The position numbers and the translations under genes were made by a program. From Sphingobacterium sp. ML3W (GTDB taxonomy: Bacteria; Bacteroidota; Bacteroidia; Sphingobacteriales; Sphingobacteriaceae): 64,000 nt of DNA. Below the pieces are notes generated by a model. The model was not told the origin of the DNA, did no database searches, and saw only the letters and a program-made list of their open reading frames with translations. This document shows positions 52,082 to 60,784 of this stretch, piece by piece. Position 1 is the first letter of the stretch; the number at the start of each line of letters is the position of its first letter. The stretch lies in the NCBI RefSeq assembly GCF_029542085.1, contig NZ_CP107036.1, positions 6,014,001 through 6,078,000 of the forward strand. The letters are read 5' to 3'.

Positions 52082-53326
52082 ATGTTGTACCATCTATTTA
52101 CGTGGCTTAGCGAATATATCCATATACCAGGAGGAGGTTTGTTTCAATACATCTCCTTTAGAACATCTATGGCTGTTATCGCTTCATTAATTATTACCAC
52201 GGTTTTTGGGGGGAAATTGATCCAGTTCTTGCATAATAAACAAGTTGGGGAGACAATTCGTGATTTAGGGCTAGAAGGTGAAAAAAAGAAAGCTGGTACG
52301 CCGACAATGGGGGGGATAATTATCATCGCCGGGATTTTGATTCCTACGTTATTATTTGCCAAGTTGACAAATATCTATGTGATCATTATGATTGTAACGA
52401 CACTTTGGATGGGGGCAATAGGTTTTCTGGATGATTATATTAAAGTTTTTAGACATAATAAAGAAGGGTTAGCTGGGAAATTTAAGGTGGTTGGCCAAGT
52501 CGGATTGGGGGCTATTATTGCCTGCACGATGTATTTTCACCCAGATATTGTGGTACGTAAAGGTGTGGATAAGCCAACTTCAACTAAACCGGTGGAAGTG
52601 GTTATTAACGAAGGGACAGGAGAAAAAACATATGCTGAAAATGTAAAATCTTCTAAAACAAATATACCGTTTTATAAGAATAATGAATTTGACTACGCCA
52701 AGGTGTTCAAGATGTTTGGCTTGCAAAGTGACTATTTGACTTTTGTAGTCTTTTTAATTGTTGTCATTTTTATCGTTACTGCAGTATCCAACGGTGCTAA
52801 TATTACCGATGGTATCGATGGTCTGGCCACTAGTACGTCCGCAATAATTGGGGTTACCTTGGCAATTTTGGCTTATGTGTCTGGTAACGTGATTTTTTCA
52901 GACTATCTCAATATTATGTATATCCCCAACTCTGGTGAGCTTGTGATTTTTGCAGGAGCATTTGTGGGAGCTTGTGTCGGTTTTCTATGGTATAATACCT
53001 ATCCTGCACAGGTTTTTATGGGTGATACAGGTAGCTTGGCAATTGGTGGTATCATTGCAGCATTTGCCATTTTGATCCGTAAAGAATTGTTGATTCCAAT
53101 TTTATGCGGTGTGTTTTTGTTGGAAAATCTCTCCGTGATCCTACAGGTTTCCTATTTCAAATATACCAAAAAGAAATACGGTGAAGGAAGAAGGATATTT
53201 TTAATGTCCCCTTTGCATCACCACTTCCAAAAGAAGGGGTACCATGAAGCAAAAATTGTAACACGTTTTGTCATTGTGGGAATAATTTTAGCCATTCTGA
53301 CAATTGTAACATTAAAAATTAGATAA
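52082..53326 (+). CDS. mraY: Phospho-N-acetylmuramoyl-pentapeptide-transferase
   Basis: The 414-aa integral membrane enzyme moves phospho-MurNAc-pentapeptide onto undecaprenyl phosphate (lipid I). Family motifs are TPTMGGIIII, the FLDDYIKV aspartate pair (about 119-126), NITDGIDGLA (about 240-249), MGDTGSLAIGG and MSPLHHHFQKKG. About ten helices are visible. It is longer than the usual 360 aa because a roughly 55-residue hydrophilic insertion (about 165-220) separates two helices on the periplasmic side, as in other Bacteroidota. It sits between murE and murD with gaps of 3 and 2 bp. Confidence 0.96.
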   Translation: MLYHLFTWLSEYIHIPGGGLFQYISFRTSMAVIASLIITTVFGGKLIQFLHNKQVGETIRDLGLEGEKKKAGTPTMGGIIIIAGILIPTLLFAKLTNIYVIIMIVTTLWMGAIGFLDDYIKVFRHNKEGLAGKFKVVGQVGLGAIIACTMYFHPDIVVRKGVDKPTSTKPVEVVINEGTGEKTYAENVKSSKTNIPFYKNNEFDYAKVFKMFGLQSDYLTFVVFLIVVIFIVTAVSNGANITDGIDGLATSTSAIIGVTLAILAYVSGNVIFSDYLNIMYIPNSGELVIFAGAFVGACVGFLWYNTYPAQVFMGDTGSLAIGGIIAAFAILIRKELLIPILCGVFLLENLSVILQVSYFKYTKKKYGEGRRIFLMSPLHHHFQKKGYHEAKIVTRFVIVGIILAILTIVTLKIR

Positions 53327-53328
53327 CG

Positions 53329-54702
53329 ATGTCAAATATATCAACAGCATATTACCCTCAATCAGGAAGCTTGGTCGTTTTAGGCGCAGGTGAAAGCGGT
53401 GTGGGTACAGCAATCCTGGGAAAGGAAAAGGGCTATGATGTTTTTGTATCGGATAAAGGACTGATAGCAGATCATTATAAGGAGCAATTGAAAACGGAAG
53501 GCATTGCTTTCGAAGAGGGGAATCATGATGAATCTCGCATATTGAATGCTGCTCTTGTTGTCAAGAGCCCCGGAATTCCGGAGACAGTGCCCTTGGTGGT
53601 CGCCTTAAAGGAAAAAAATATTCCGGTAATTGCCGAAATAGAATTTGCAGCCCAATATACTGCTGCTAAATTAATTTGTATCACAGGATCAAATGGGAAG
53701 TCTACGACAACCATGTTGACATACGAAATGCTAAAGCATGGTGGTCTTAATGTTGGTTTGGCTGGTAATATTGGAAAAAGTTTTGCACTTCAGGTCGCGC
53801 GTGAAAATTTTGATTGTTACGTATTGGAAATTTCAAGCTTTATGTTGGATGATATGTACCATTTTAGAGCAGATATTGCTGTAATTCTAAATATCACGCC
53901 AGATCATTTGGATCGTTACGACCATAAAATGGAGAATTATGTGGATTCCAAATTCAGAATGATTCAAAATCAGACGGAGAAAGATTATTTTATATACTGT
54001 TTAGACGATCCTGAGACGATCAAAGGATTGGAGAGACATCATAGTAAGGGGACTTATTTACCTTTTACACAAGAACAGCTTGTTGAATTGGGAGCCTATT
54101 TAACTGCCAATAAAACAATGATTATTAATACACCAAATAACGATACATTCACTATGAGAACTGAGGAATTGTCATTGCAGGGGAAGCATAATATTTATAA
54201 TAGTATGGCTTCTGGATTGATTGCAAAAGTGCAGGAATTGAGAAATCAAGCGATGAAAGAAAGTATGGGATCGTATGTGAATATTCCACATCGTCTTGAA
54301 CACGTTGCCTGTATTGGTGGTGTAAACTACATCAATGATTCAAAGGCGACGAATGTTAATTCGGTATGGTACGCTTTGGAGAGCTTTTCCACACCGATCG
54401 TGTTGTTATTGGGGGGTGTAGATAAAGGAAATGACTATACGATGCTTGCTGATTTGGTGAAAGACAAAGTGCATGCTATAGTTTGTTTAGGAAAAGATAC
54501 TGCGGCAATTCATAAGGCCTTTGAGCAGGATGTTGAAATTATTGTTAACAGTACATCCATGCAGGATGCTGTTATATTGTCTTCACATTTAGCAAAAAAG
54601 GGTGATACGGTGTTATTGTCGCCAGCCTGTGCGAGCTTTGATTGGTTTAAAAACTACGAAGATCGGGGTGATAAATTTAAAGCAGCTGTAATGGAATTAT
54701 AA
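53329..54702 (+). CDS. murD: UDP-N-acetylmuramoyl-L-alanine--D-glutamate ligase
   Basis: The 457-aa ligase adds D-glutamate to UDP-MurNAc-L-Ala in the cytoplasm. The N-terminal UDP-binding domain opens with LVVLGAGESGVGTAIL. The central ATPase domain carries GSNGKSTTTMLTYEML (about residues 119-134) and NITPDHLDRY. The C-terminal domain begins near NIPHRLEHV and has YINDSKATN, LGGVDKGNDY and LSPACASFDWF. All expected blocks are intact and length is normal. Start and stop are tightly packed between mraY and ftsW (31 bp). Confidence 0.96.
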   Translation: MSNISTAYYPQSGSLVVLGAGESGVGTAILGKEKGYDVFVSDKGLIADHYKEQLKTEGIAFEEGNHDESRILNAALVVKSPGIPETVPLVVALKEKNIPVIAEIEFAAQYTAAKLICITGSNGKSTTTMLTYEMLKHGGLNVGLAGNIGKSFALQVARENFDCYVLEISSFMLDDMYHFRADIAVILNITPDHLDRYDHKMENYVDSKFRMIQNQTEKDYFIYCLDDPETIKGLERHHSKGTYLPFTQEQLVELGAYLTANKTMIINTPNNDTFTMRTEELSLQGKHNIYNSMASGLIAKVQELRNQAMKESMGSYVNIPHRLEHVACIGGVNYINDSKATNVNSVWYALESFSTPIVLLLGGVDKGNDYTMLADLVKDKVHAIVCLGKDTAAIHKAFEQDVEIIVNSTSMQDAVILSSHLAKKGDTVLLSPACASFDWFKNYEDRGDKFKAAVMEL

Positions 54703-54733
54703 ATAAATGGTACAACCATAAAGGGAGAAGGAT

Positions 54734-55933
54734 ATGCTACAGAACATAATGTCTAAATTAAAAGGTGATCGATGGATATGGATCATTGTGATGATCTTAT
54801 CGGGATGGTCACTTTTGGCTGTATACAGTTCGGTCGGAACCCTGGCCTATAAAGAAGGAAGGGGGACAGAAATGTATCTGTTGAAACATTTTTCTATCAT
54901 CGCAGTGGGATTTATTTTGATGTACCTTTCTCACAAATTGGATTATCGCTATTACGCTGGTATATCCAAGATCATGATGGGAATTACAATTCCTCTATTG
55001 TTGTTTACCTTGTTGTTTGGAAGTAAGGTCAATGAAGCTAGTCGTTGGTTGACTATTCCGGGTATAGGCTTGACCTTTCAAACTTCGGATTTAGCCAAGC
55101 TTTCATTGATTGTTTTTCTTGCACGGATGTTATCGCGTAAACAGGAAGAAATTAAGGATGTTAAAAAGTCCTTTTTGCCAATAATGGGTTCAGTTTGTGG
55201 GGTGTTTATTCTCATCGCCTTGGCGAATTTGTCTACAGCACTCATGTTATTTGGTGTTAGTGTGTTGCTGCTGCTAATTGGTCGGATATCGTTTAAACAG
55301 ATCGCTATTGTTTGCTGTGGCGGAGGAGTGCTATTGATGTTAGTCATCTTTTTTGGTCCACGTAAAACAACATACATTAGTCGGGTGAAATCGTTCTTTA
55401 ATACCGAAAAAGTTGATAAAACAGTTTCATTCCAGGATGATAAGAACTATCAGGCAAATAACGCAAAGATCGCAATTGCTACTGGTGGACTTTTTGGTAA
55501 AGGTCCGGGAAATAGCGTTCAGCGGAATGTATTGCCGCACCCATATTCCGATTTTATTTATGCAATTATTATTGAGGAGTATGGTACAGTTGGTGGGGTG
55601 ATCCTGCTATTTCTATACTTGGCTTTTATGTATCGATGTATACGTATTGTCACGATGAGTCCCAAAGCATTTGGGACGTTCTTGGCTGCTGGTTTAGGTT
55701 TCAGTCTTACCATACAGGCGCTAGCAAACATGGCGGTAGCAGTAGGGCTTGGGCCAGTAACTGGGGTGCCATTACCATTAGTGAGTATGGGAGGAACTTC
55801 GATTTTGTTTACAAGTGTAGCCTTAGGAATTATCCTGAGCGTGAGTAGAAATATTGAGGAATTAAAAGGAAAAGAACAGTTGGATGAAAAACCGAAACCC
55901 AAAAAAGTGGTTATCGGCTCCATTCCAGCTTAA
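54734..55933 (+). CDS. ftsW: Septal peptidoglycan glycosyltransferase FtsW (SEDS family)
   Basis: The 399-aa protein has about ten hydrophobic helices of the SEDS family. Conserved segments are ASRWLTIPGIGLTFQTSDLAKLSLIVFLA (about 96-124), the HPYSDFIYAIIIEEYGTVGG loop (about 259-278) and GVPLPLVSMGGTSILF near the C-terminus. It polymerises glycan strands from lipid II together with the ftsI product. A second in-frame ATG lies five codons later. The tail is a short lysine-rich stretch. A Shine-Dalgarno-like GGGAGAAGGA precedes the first ATG. Confidence 0.95.
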   Translation: MLQNIMSKLKGDRWIWIIVMILSGWSLLAVYSSVGTLAYKEGRGTEMYLLKHFSIIAVGFILMYLSHKLDYRYYAGISKIMMGITIPLLLFTLLFGSKVNEASRWLTIPGIGLTFQTSDLAKLSLIVFLARMLSRKQEEIKDVKKSFLPIMGSVCGVFILIALANLSTALMLFGVSVLLLLIGRISFKQIAIVCCGGGVLLMLVIFFGPRKTTYISRVKSFFNTEKVDKTVSFQDDKNYQANNAKIAIATGGLFGKGPGNSVQRNVLPHPYSDFIYAIIIEEYGTVGGVILLFLYLAFMYRCIRIVTMSPKAFGTFLAAGLGFSLTIQALANMAVAVGLGPVTGVPLPLVSMGGTSILFTSVALGIILSVSRNIEELKGKEQLDEKPKPKKVVIGSIPA

Positions 55934-55947
55934 ACAATATATTGAGC

Positions 55948-57051
55948 ATGGCAATTCGAATAATAATAAGTGGGGGTGGTACCGGAGGACATATTTTTCC
56001 GGCGATTTCAATTGCTAATGCATTGAAGACGATGGATCCTGCAAATGAAATTTTATTTGTAGGTGCTAATGGTCGGATGGAAATGGATAAGGTACCCGCT
56101 GCAGGTTACACTATTGTTGGGCTTGATATTCAGGGAATCAATAGAAAACAGCTTTGGAAGAATATCTTATTACCGTTTAAATTAATGAAGAGTCTTCGTA
56201 AGGCAAAAAAGATAATCCGGGACTTTAAACCCGATGTTGCAGTAGGTGTTGGTGGTTTTGCTTCGGGCCCTTTATTGATGATGGCGAATAAATTGGGAAT
56301 TCCTACAGTTGTTCAGGAGCAGAATTCTTACGCTGGCGTAACAAATAAAAAGGTTGGTGCTAAAGCAGCAAAGATTTGTGTGGCCTATGAGGGAATGGAA
56401 CAATTTTTTCCAGCTGATAAGGTATTGTTGACAGGGAATCCGATACGAAGAGAGTCTGTTGCGATCGAGGGAAAAAAGGCTGAGGCTTTGGAGTTCTTTG
56501 GATTGGATCAACATAAGAAGACAATCTTGGTACTAGGAGGAAGTTTGGGTGCTAGAACATTGAATGAAAGCGTCGTTGCCTATTTGGATGCTCTGCGTAA
56601 TGAAGAGGTACAGGTGATTTGGCAATGTGGTAGCTTTTATATCGATACCCTTCGGACGGACTTGGAAGGAAAACTTCCAGCGAATGTGAAGATGATGGCA
56701 TTTCTTCAAAAAATGGATTATGCCTATGCCGCGGCTGATTTGATTATTAGCCGAGCAGGAGCAGGAACGATCTCAGAACTGTGTGTTGTTGGGAAACCCG
56801 TTATTCTGGTTCCTTCGCCAAATGTTGCGGAAGATCATCAGACTAAAAATGCAATGGCATTGGTCAATAAGCATGCAGCACTGTTGGTGAAAGATGTAGA
56901 TGCCGCAAAGACTTTGATTCCAACAGCCTTGGATTTATTCGGGAATCCGGATCAAGTGGCGCAGTTGAGTGAAAATATAAAAATACTTGGTAAGCTGGAT
57001 GCTGATATTCAGATTGCAGAGCAAGTGTATAAATTGGCAAATAAGAAATAG
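55948..57051 (+). CDS. murG: UDP-GlcNAc--lipid I transferase MurG
   Basis: The 367-aa GT28 glycosyltransferase makes lipid II at the inner face of the cytoplasmic membrane. The N-terminal motif ISGGGTGGHIFPA (residues 7-19) and the C-terminal donor motif SRAGAGTISELCVVGKPVILVPSPNVAEDHQ (about 268-298) are complete. The longest frame starts at a TTG (55942). I take the ATG at 55948 (MAIRIIISGGGTGG), 14 bp after ftsW. The murC ATG follows 3 bp after the stop. Acceptor and donor domain lengths are normal. Confidence 0.96.
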   Translation: MAIRIIISGGGTGGHIFPAISIANALKTMDPANEILFVGANGRMEMDKVPAAGYTIVGLDIQGINRKQLWKNILLPFKLMKSLRKAKKIIRDFKPDVAVGVGGFASGPLLMMANKLGIPTVVQEQNSYAGVTNKKVGAKAAKICVAYEGMEQFFPADKVLLTGNPIRRESVAIEGKKAEALEFFGLDQHKKTILVLGGSLGARTLNESVVAYLDALRNEEVQVIWQCGSFYIDTLRTDLEGKLPANVKMMAFLQKMDYAYAAADLIISRAGAGTISELCVVGKPVILVPSPNVAEDHQTKNAMALVNKHAALLVKDVDAAKTLIPTALDLFGNPDQVAQLSENIKILGKLDADIQIAEQVYKLANKK

Positions 57052-57054
57052 ATA

Positions 57055-58416
57055 ATGCGTATGAATCTAGATGCGATAAAACAAGTTTACTTGATCGGGA
57101 TTGGCGGAATTGGCATGAGTGGCCTTGCACGCTATTTTAAGCATTTGGGCTGTGAGGTGAATGGATATGACCGTACGGAAACCGAATTGACCAAAACATT
57201 GGTCAAAGAGGGTATTTCGGTCACATATCAGGATGATGTGAATTCTATTGATTCTATTTTCCATCAGCCTATAACTGCTACATTGGTGATATTTACACCC
57301 GCGATTCCTAAGGATTCTAAGATTAAAGCGTTTTTTGAATCTCAGGGTCATGTATTGTATAAAAGATCACAAGTACTCGGTATCATTAGTGAAAGCAGGT
57401 TTACAATTGCGGTAGCTGGAACACATGGTAAAACGACTACCTCAACGATGGTAGCACATTTGTTAAAAGATTCGGGATACGATTGTTCTGCTTTTTTAGG
57501 CGGTATCAGCTCTAATTACGATACCAATGTGCTTTATGGAAACAATAATACCGTAGTTGTTGAAGCGGATGAATTTGATCGTTCATTTTTGACACTTCAT
57601 CCGAATATCGCGATCGTAACTTCTTCGGATGCAGATCATTTGGATATCTATGGTGATAAGAGCCATTTGCTTGAATCTTTCCAGTTGTTTTTGGACAAGG
57701 TTGTTGATGGTGGCACACGTATAATAAGGAAAGGACTGGAATTCAAGGGTCAGATTAGTTATTCTGGTCAGGAAGTGGCGGATGCTTATGCGTCTAATGT
57801 TCACGTAAGAGAAGGCGAGTTCTTTTTCGACTATCAGGATGCCAATGGAAAAATTGAAGATATTCATTTGGGTATTCCTGGGATTCACAATGTTGAAAAT
57901 GCTGTTGCAGCAATTACGGTAGCACGTCTGTTGGGAATTTCGACCAAGGCAATTAAGACTGCTTTGACAACATTTAAGGGTGTCAAAAGGCGATTTGAAT
58001 ATATTGTCCGCACACCGGAGGTGGTTTACATTGACGATTATGCACACCATCCTGAAGAGTTACGGGCATTTTTGACTTCAATGCGGAAATTGTATCCAAC
58101 AAAGAAACTAAATGTTGTATTTCAACCACATTTGTTTACGCGTACCAGAGATTTTGTGGATGGGTTTGCTGAGGTGTTATCTACTGCGGATAATCTACTC
58201 TTAATGGAAATATATCCAGCACGGGAACTTCCGATAGAAGGCGTTAACTCAAGTTGGTTGTTGGATAAAATTACAGCGCAGCATAAACAGATTGTTACAG
58301 CCGAAGAGGTATTAGATTTTGCACGGAATGAAAAACCGGATTTAATCGTGACAGTAGGAGCAGGGGATATAGATAAATTGGTAAAACCATTACAAGCGAT
58401 TTTAGAACATGCTTAA
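57055..58416 (+). CDS. murC: UDP-N-acetylmuramate--L-alanine ligase
   Basis: The 453-aa first Mur ligase of the pathway joins L-alanine to UDP-MurNAc. It has the Rossmann start VYLIGIGGIGMSG (about 11-23), the ATP-binding AGTHGKTTTSTM (about 121-132), VEADEFDRSF (about 170-179) and YIDDYAHHPEELRA (about 323-336). A second in-frame ATG two codons on is an alternative start. The gene overlaps ftsQ by 8 bp (GAACATGCTTAA region), so translation is coupled. No ddl follows, unlike in E. coli. Confidence 0.96.
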   Translation: MRMNLDAIKQVYLIGIGGIGMSGLARYFKHLGCEVNGYDRTETELTKTLVKEGISVTYQDDVNSIDSIFHQPITATLVIFTPAIPKDSKIKAFFESQGHVLYKRSQVLGIISESRFTIAVAGTHGKTTTSTMVAHLLKDSGYDCSAFLGGISSNYDTNVLYGNNNTVVVEADEFDRSFLTLHPNIAIVTSSDADHLDIYGDKSHLLESFQLFLDKVVDGGTRIIRKGLEFKGQISYSGQEVADAYASNVHVREGEFFFDYQDANGKIEDIHLGIPGIHNVENAVAAITVARLLGISTKAIKTALTTFKGVKRRFEYIVRTPEVVYIDDYAHHPEELRAFLTSMRKLYPTKKLNVVFQPHLFTRTRDFVDGFAEVLSTADNLLLMEIYPARELPIEGVNSSWLLDKITAQHKQIVTAEEVLDFARNEKPDLIVTVGAGDIDKLVKPLQAILEHA

Positions 58417-59245
58417 AAAATTACGTGACATACAATGGAATCGTGTACTCTACTTTACCTTATTTTTTATTGGGGTTATTGTAGTTGTTGTGATCATGAA
58501 CATTGTGGGCAAACGTGATGAACAACAGCTTTGTAAGGACGTGAAAATAGTCATCGAAGGTACAGAGGCTTTTATTGATCAAGCAGATATTTCAAAATTG
58601 ATTGAGCAAAACTATGGAAGTTTTGTAGGGAAGAAGGTCAATGGTATTCCTTTTCAGCGCGTGGAGAAGACACTGAAAAAATTGCCCTATGTATCGAATG
58701 CAAGCATTCATGCCGATATGAACGGTACAGTAAAGATTAATATAGATCAGCGCGAAGCGGTCATGCGGATTATCAATAAAAATGGACGTGAGTTCTATGT
58801 TGATCCCAAAGGTTTAAAGATACCGACTACATTAAAGTATATCCCGCACATCATGGTTGCAACTGGCAATATAGCTGAAGGATACAACGAGGCATTGGAT
58901 ACAATCTCAACTTCGTTGGTGAAAGATTTGGTGAAGGTGGCAGAGTTTATTGGAAAGGATGAATTGTGGAGTAACCAGGTTGTACAGATTTATGTGAATG
59001 CCGACCATGACATAGAACTTGTGCCCCGTGTCGGAACACAACAATTGATTGTTGGATCTGCCGATTCGTTGGAACAAAAGTTTGAATTATTAAAAACATT
59101 TTATACGCAGATCATGCCAAAAGTAGGTATCAATGCCTATGGTGTGGTGAATGTAAAATACGGAGGACAGATCATTTGTGAAAAGCGAGGAAATTGGAGC
59201 TTTTCAGATGATCAAACGAAAAAAATAGCAAATAATACATTATAG
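58409..59245 (+). CDS. ftsQ: FtsQ/DivIB-like division protein
   Basis: The 278-aa bitopic protein has one N-terminal membrane helix (about residues 13-32, LYFTLFFIGVIVVVVIMNIV) and a periplasmic POTRA-like region (about 43-110, with KKLPYVSNASIHADMNGTVKINI). A beta domain with the VNVKYGGQIICEKRG end follows. It links early and late divisome proteins. Sequence is diverged from E. coli FtsQ, but position, topology and the POTRA pattern agree with the family. It overlaps murC by 8 bp and ends 25 bp before ftsA. Confidence 0.88.
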   Translation: MLKKLRDIQWNRVLYFTLFFIGVIVVVVIMNIVGKRDEQQLCKDVKIVIEGTEAFIDQADISKLIEQNYGSFVGKKVNGIPFQRVEKTLKKLPYVSNASIHADMNGTVKINIDQREAVMRIINKNGREFYVDPKGLKIPTTLKYIPHIMVATGNIAEGYNEALDTISTSLVKDLVKVAEFIGKDELWSNQVVQIYVNADHDIELVPRVGTQQLIVGSADSLEQKFELLKTFYTQIMPKVGINAYGVVNVKYGGQIICEKRGNWSFSDDQTKKIANNTL

Positions 59246-59270
59246 TAATACAGCAACAATACAGGAAATT

Positions 59271-60644
59271 ATGAACTCAAAGGCAGCAGAAATTGAAAGA
59301 GAGAACCCAATTATCGTGGGACTCGATATTGGTACTACCAAAATTTGTGTTACGGTTGGGAGACGTAGCTCAGGGAACAAAATCGAATTATTAGGTGTGG
59401 GCAAAGCCGACTCTGCTGGTGTGAGCAGGGGAGTGGTTGCCAATATCCAAAAGACTGTGGGAAGTATTTTGGAGGCGGTAGAAATTGCCGAAGCACAATC
59501 TAATGTTGATATTAAGGTTGTCAATGTGGGGATCGCTGGTCAGCACATTAAGAGCATCCAACACCGTGGAATATTTACCAAAACAGATGGTGATGATGAA
59601 ATCATTCGAAGAGATATCGAACGGTTGATTTCGGATATGTATAAACTGGTACTGCCTCCAGGAGAAGAAATTATACATGTTTTACCTCAAGAGTTTACGG
59701 TAGATAATGAACCGGGTATCCGCGAACCTATCGGCATGGCTGGACGTCGTATAGAAGCAAATTTCCATATTATTTCGGGAAGAGTTACCGATATCAAAAA
59801 TATTAAAAAATGTATTGATAATTCCAACCTGGAAGTTGCTGAACTGATCCTTGAGCCTTTGGCATCTTCAGAAGCTGTATTGGATGAAGATGAAAAAAAT
59901 GCTGGTGTTGTATTAGTTGATATTGGTGGTGGAACGACAGATGTTGCAATCTTCCATGAAGGAATTATTCGTCATACCGCTGTAATCCCATTGGGCGGTA
60001 ATATTGTGACTGAAGATATTCGCCAAGGTTGTTCTGTATTGCGTTCGCAGGCGGAATTGCTGAAAACTCGATTTGGATCTGCTCTTGCAGATGAAAATAA
60101 AGAAAATGAGGTAATTTGTGTGCCGGGATTGAAAGGTCGTGAACCGAAAGAAATTTCGGTGAAAAACTTAGCTTATATTATTCAAGCTAGAATGGAAGAG
60201 ATTATCGAGCACGTGTATTACGAGATCAAATCTTCTGGTTATGAAAATAAACTGATAGGTGGTATCGTTATCACAGGAGGTGGAGCTCAATTGAAGCATT
60301 TGGTACAACTCGTTGAGTACATTACCGGAATAGATTGTCGTGTCGGTTTTCCCAACGAGTATCTTTCGAAGAATGAGGTATTACCGAAACCACTATTTGA
60401 AGAATTGAAAAGCCCATTATACGCAACAAGTATTGGCTTGTTGATCAAAGGGATTCAATCGCATGAAGAAGAGGAGGATAGTCGTAGAGAAGTGCATGCT
60501 CCTGCTAAAAAAGTGCAGGCGACCACAACCACGAAAGAAGTTTCGGAACAACAGCAAAAAGAGCAAGGATTGTTGTCATGGTTCAAACGATTTATTAAGG
60601 ATGGTAACGAAATTGATGACGCAAGTTTTTTAGATAAAAAGTAA
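59271..60644 (+). CDS. ftsA: Cell division protein FtsA
   Basis: The 457-aa actin-like ATPase tethers FtsZ to the membrane. Nucleotide-binding segments are VGLDIGTTKICVTVG (about 16-30), VVLVDIGGGTTDVAIF (about 214-229) and GGIVITGGGAQLK (about 326-338), and the 1C insertion is present. A linker rich in Thr/Glu/Gln leads to an amphipathic membrane-targeting helix near the end (GLLSWFKRFIK), followed by about 14 further residues. It stands right upstream of ftsZ, separated by 140 bp that carry three DnaA-box-like repeats. Full length is normal. Confidence 0.96.
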   Translation: MNSKAAEIERENPIIVGLDIGTTKICVTVGRRSSGNKIELLGVGKADSAGVSRGVVANIQKTVGSILEAVEIAEAQSNVDIKVVNVGIAGQHIKSIQHRGIFTKTDGDDEIIRRDIERLISDMYKLVLPPGEEIIHVLPQEFTVDNEPGIREPIGMAGRRIEANFHIISGRVTDIKNIKKCIDNSNLEVAELILEPLASSEAVLDEDEKNAGVVLVDIGGGTTDVAIFHEGIIRHTAVIPLGGNIVTEDIRQGCSVLRSQAELLKTRFGSALADENKENEVICVPGLKGREPKEISVKNLAYIIQARMEEIIEHVYYEIKSSGYENKLIGGIVITGGGAQLKHLVQLVEYITGIDCRVGFPNEYLSKNEVLPKPLFEELKSPLYATSIGLLIKGIQSHEEEEDSRREVHAPAKKVQATTTTKEVSEQQQKEQGLLSWFKRFIKDGNEIDDASFLDKK

Positions 60645-60695
60645 GTTTTCCACAATGGTTGAAGTTTTCCACAATTTCACAAATGTGGAAAACTT
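60643..60695. promoter_or_regulatory. Three DnaA-box-like 12-mers between ftsA and ftsZ
   Basis: AAGTTTTCCACA occurs at 60643-60654 and 60662-60673 (19 bp apart), and inverted at 60684-60695. The last two copies form a perfect 12-bp inverted repeat with a 10-base loop. The core TTTTCCACA fits the DnaA box TTWTNCACA. A terminator role is less likely because the following T-run is short. The rest of the gap to 60784 is AT-rich leader for ftsZ without a clear promoter match. Confidence 0.6.
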
Positions 60696-60784
60696 TTGTT
60701 GAAATTATATTATTATTACATTACATATAGTGGGTTTGGTTCATTTTGATATCGTGTTCATTATAAGTTAAATAGGGATAAGTT

